Shown here: positions 18,950-21,545 of the stretch, piece by piece | Position numbering within the stretch: the first letter of the stretch is position 1 | How the letters are laid out: every line of letters starts with the position of its first letter | Assembly: GCA_015680685.1 (NCBI GenBank) | Contig: MNCI01030499.1 | Location: forward strand, 291,287 to 312,831 | Origin: Gnetum montanum | Lineage: Eukaryota; Streptophyta; Gnetopsida; Gnetales; Gnetaceae | DNA length: 21,545 nt | Direction of reading: 5' to 3' | Translations under genes and position numbers: made by a program | Notes under the pieces: model-generated | Told to the model about the DNA's origin: nothing | The model's database searches: none | The model's input: the letters and a program-made list of their open reading frames with translations, nothing else

Positions 18950-20597
18950 GTATTGGTGCTGATTTTCTTTCTATTTAGTATTTTTATTTCCTATCCAGAG
19001 AAGCATAATTTTTTCATCGTAATAAGGTTGCCATAATATTTTCTAGTTAAATTTAGATTTATGTCATTGTATATGTAACAAACTATCAAGATTATTTTGG
19101 ATGCAGTGAGACGAGTGCAAGACCTTTTCAATAGATTTTCTGCATTCATAGAATTCTTTGAAGATTAATGTGTATAGAAAATGTAATTGTCCAACCTAAT
19201 CAAATTTTAGGTTACTTAGAAAGACAAATATATTAAATTTGAGGGCAAAACAATATTTGATTTGGTCCAGAGGCTTCAAATCTGCGAACTGTTGAAATAA
19301 CAACGCATTGTATTGAACAAGTTCGCTGAGAATATACTTAGAAATGATGACAGGAAATAAGAAAAAAACCTTAACACATGCGTGCTTTGTTGAGTTAGAT
19401 TCTAGAAGTACGCATTATATCTTCCTTACCTAATGTTGAGTGTTATAGGGAAGAAATATTACAATAGCATTTTTGAAATGGATTGATCTGGCAACTAGCC
19501 CTAAAATTAAGAACGCAGAACATAAAGGTAGAACAGTGATGACTTAAACTATTAATATATAGAATGTATGAGCAAAAAATCCTCGTGTTTTTTTATAGTG
19601 TAGCAGAAAAACTGGTTGCTCAAAGACAGAGGATTGATTGCGAGTTTATTTTTACCTATCATGAGTTTATATAGACTTAATCAGGTGTGAATATTGCTTT
19701 TGGTGATGGTTAAAGACTTTTTGGAAAAAAATTGCTAAAATGTTGGAATTTAAACTGCCAAAAATTTCCTGTAATTTCAAAATGAAATTGGGAAACAATT
19801 TTTCCAAAAAACTTTACAAAAAGTTACAATTTAATGTTTTAAAAAATCATGTAATTTCACAAAAGTAATGCAAAAGGGTTGCACACAAAGGTGATATTTT
19901 TTAAGACCACCGTATTCTTAATCACAGTTAGAAAGAAATGAAAATAGTATTTATAAGGATCAATGGTTCATTAGCTTGAACCAGGGATGGTGGCAGCTCA
20001 AAAACAGATATTGGACGCAAACAGCAAACAACAATATTTTGAATTAAATTTATTAAATAAGCTAGCTGCGTTTTTCCTTAAAATATCATGCACAATGCTA
20101 TTTTATATGTTGCCTTTATAGGCACATACATTTAGGGATGGATCAAAGACGGTTAGAGACAACATCAAAGAAAGATTTCAATTGCAAGCATTTGTTCTTA
20201 AATCCAAAGAAAAGTCCATATGTGGAGGCTTCAATGCAAGGATGAGATCTAAACGAATTGATATTTAGAGTGGCAAAATAACCAAGGATGGCTAGACATG
20301 TAGGATTATGGAAATGGAAGATAAAGAACATCACATGATACCAGAATAAATTAAGTAGGAAGATATTCCTTAGAATGAGAATAAGGCCTTGATATTATCA
20401 TTTTAAATGGGATTTATAAGTTTCATTCAAGCTCAAGATTTCCTTTGCAAAAAAGAAGGAAGATCATATACAGATCTATTGCTATCCACTTCACACAATG
20501 TACTAGGATTAGCTTTTGTGTGTGACAAATTAATAGACTATCCATGCCACTATAGCATTATGCAATACAATAAAATAAGACAAATTTATAGCTGAAG

Positions 20598-21000
20598 ATG
20601 TATAAACATTTCAATGCTAACGCCCCATTTTTTACAAACTGGCACAATGATAGAACCTACTTCCAAGGATGCGAGATTTGTGTCACTGAATCTGCCATTG
20701 CCAGCTGTTTGGGGGTCTCGGCTGCTGGTGAAATCGTCCTGCCCACTACCCGTGGCCTACAGGATGCCGCGACCTTTTTCGAGGGGCCAGTCCCAAGAAC
20801 ACAGAGCCGCCAGATCCCTCGATCTTCTCTCCCACGCCTCTAGGCCCAGGCTGCCGACTTGGTGGACCATTTTTTTGTCCAGTCAGGCAACGTGTCAAAG
20901 CTCCAGGGATTACATTTCACTTTTCTGCGGTGCTTGAAGTTTGGCGTCCAGATTAACCTGCCACGGTTTTTTCCTAGAGACCCTCCTTCTTAAGCGATGA
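20598..21000 (+). pseudogene. Retroelement gag-like N-terminal coding remnant
   Basis: One frame gives YFQGCEICVTESAIASCLGV, SAAGEIVLPTTRG, then (after a TAG) DLVDHFFVQSGNVSKLQG and FLRCLKFGVQINLPRFF, before a TAA. The 'I.vtesaIa..LGv...Ge' pattern resembles the putative plant transposon/gag-like domain found in large plant gypsy elements; that assignment is inference. GC content rises sharply compared with the intron to its left. A stop (TAG 20589-20591) precedes the first ATG, so the true start may lie upstream. Confidence 0.45.
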
Positions 21001-21021
21001 GGTCGCCACTCGGGGCTGATT

Positions 21022-21545
21022 TTGGCGTTTTGGAGGGGGGTGGGGGGCACCGGGCCCGTCCTCTACCCCCCTGGGGGGAGCATCGTTGATGCCCCCTTTG
21101 CCATCCCAACCTCCCCCAGCCCGGACACTCAACAGTCGCAGACGATTCTGGGCCTCACCTGGGGGCGTCGATCCCATCGAAATTTTCCCGCCATGCCCGA
21201 CCCCCCCAGCGCCCCCCCAAATTGGGTGGCGGAATTACAACAGGCCGAACAATAGGCGGCCGCTGCTGCACGGGAGGTTGAACAGCGGGAATGGGAGGCA
21301 AAGTGGACCGAGGCCTTGGCCAAGTCTTGTGCCGAACACGAAGCCCAGCTCTGTGAACGAGAACAAGAGCTGACCCGACAACACGCGATCATCATGGAGG
21401 CCTCTTGATCCCAACTCATTGATGAGCTCCGGGACCAAGTTAGAGAGGAGCTGCGCCAGGAGGAGGCGGCCCGTCAAGCCCAAGAGGCGGCCGCCCGGGA
21501 AGAGCAGAAATGCATGCAGGAAGAAGAAGAGCAACGACAAAGGCA
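21022..21545 (+). pseudogene. Proline-rich and coiled-coil part of a gag-like protein, runs off window
   Basis: This is one frame relative to the preceding segment, probably the same gene after a shift near the G-runs at 21035-21050. It encodes a Pro-rich linker, then MPDPPSAPPNWVAELQQAEQ, then after a TAG a long Glu/Gln/Ala/Arg-rich coiled coil (for example REVEQREWEAKWTEALAKS and RQEEAARQAQEAAAREEQ). A TGA interrupts it at about 21407. Both stops fit decay of CAG and CGA. The base composition is GC-rich, unlike GGT introns, which suggests a younger or GC-biased retrotransposon. Its pol part would lie beyond the window. Confidence 0.5.

Larger units (their letters stand above)
18950..21545 (+). 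other. GGT intron 8, incomplete (at least 2596 bases)
   Basis: It opens with donor GTATTG. No acceptor followed by the expected next GGT exon was found. Positions 18950-20590 are AT-rich with no recognised feature; the rest is a GC-rich retroelement remnant. If the assembly is right, this intron is a further long one. Confidence 0.75.

Noticed and set aside
18950-20590. Search for GGT exon 9 (about TVEEIYKVASIALSPN)
   Set aside because: No acceptor followed by this coding pattern was seen. AGACGGTTAGAGACAAC near 20147 gives TVRDNIKE but then diverges completely from the family.

Overview
The window looks like nuclear DNA of a seed plant with a large, repeat-rich genome. A gymnosperm is the likeliest host, but that is inference. 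It is AT-rich, has no operon structure, and holds one clearly recognisable host gene whose exons are separated by introns of up to 3.4 kb. Those introns and the upstream flank are full of decayed retroelements. No CRISPR array, rRNA or intact tRNA gene was seen.

The host gene is the 5' two thirds of a plant peroxisomal glutamate:glyoxylate aminotransferase (GGT/GGAT, alanine aminotransferase-like family) on the + strand. Eight coding exons can be placed to the base: 8557-8673, 9972-10037, 10143-10260, 13648-13729, 14661-14748, 18149-18307, 18543-18716 and 18818-18949. All visible introns are GT-AG. Joined, they give 312 residues without a stop, up to and past the PLP-binding lysine. The family is about 480 residues long, so the C-terminal third, including any peroxisomal targeting tail, lies beyond the right edge. 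The promoter and 5' UTR lie in a CpG-retaining stretch at about 7.76-8.56 kb, probably with a 5' UTR intron.

The left flank (1-7.75 kb) is repeat material. Positions 1-150 and 475-625 are inverted copies of an LTR promoter region rich in GATATC palindromes. A Ty3/gypsy-type element follows: LTR, tRNA-Asp primer site at 1334-1351, and a gag pseudogene at 1517-3190. The gag frame runs straight into a second, partial LTR ending near 3831, with no pol between. Then come an (AT)11 tract, a degenerate tandem repeat of about 195 bp with a palindrome in each unit (4.6-5.4 kb), a Gln/Tyr/Pro-rich coding remnant, an antisense LINE remnant (6.27-6.95 kb) and SINE-like heads (7.26-7.40 kb).

Within the gene, introns 3, 4 and 5 each carry a LINE-derived remnant on the minus strand, antisense to GGT. 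Introns 1, 3 and 5 hold small tandem duplications. Intron 8 runs off the window. Its last ~950 bases are a GC-rich retroelement gag-like coding remnant with a coiled-coil segment, sharply different in base composition from its surroundings.

I did not find a convincing novel biological system. The points most worth checking are the C-to-T decay pattern in the gag frame and primer site, the pol-less element joined inside its LTR, the hairpin-bearing tandem repeat, and the antisense bias of the LINE remnants.
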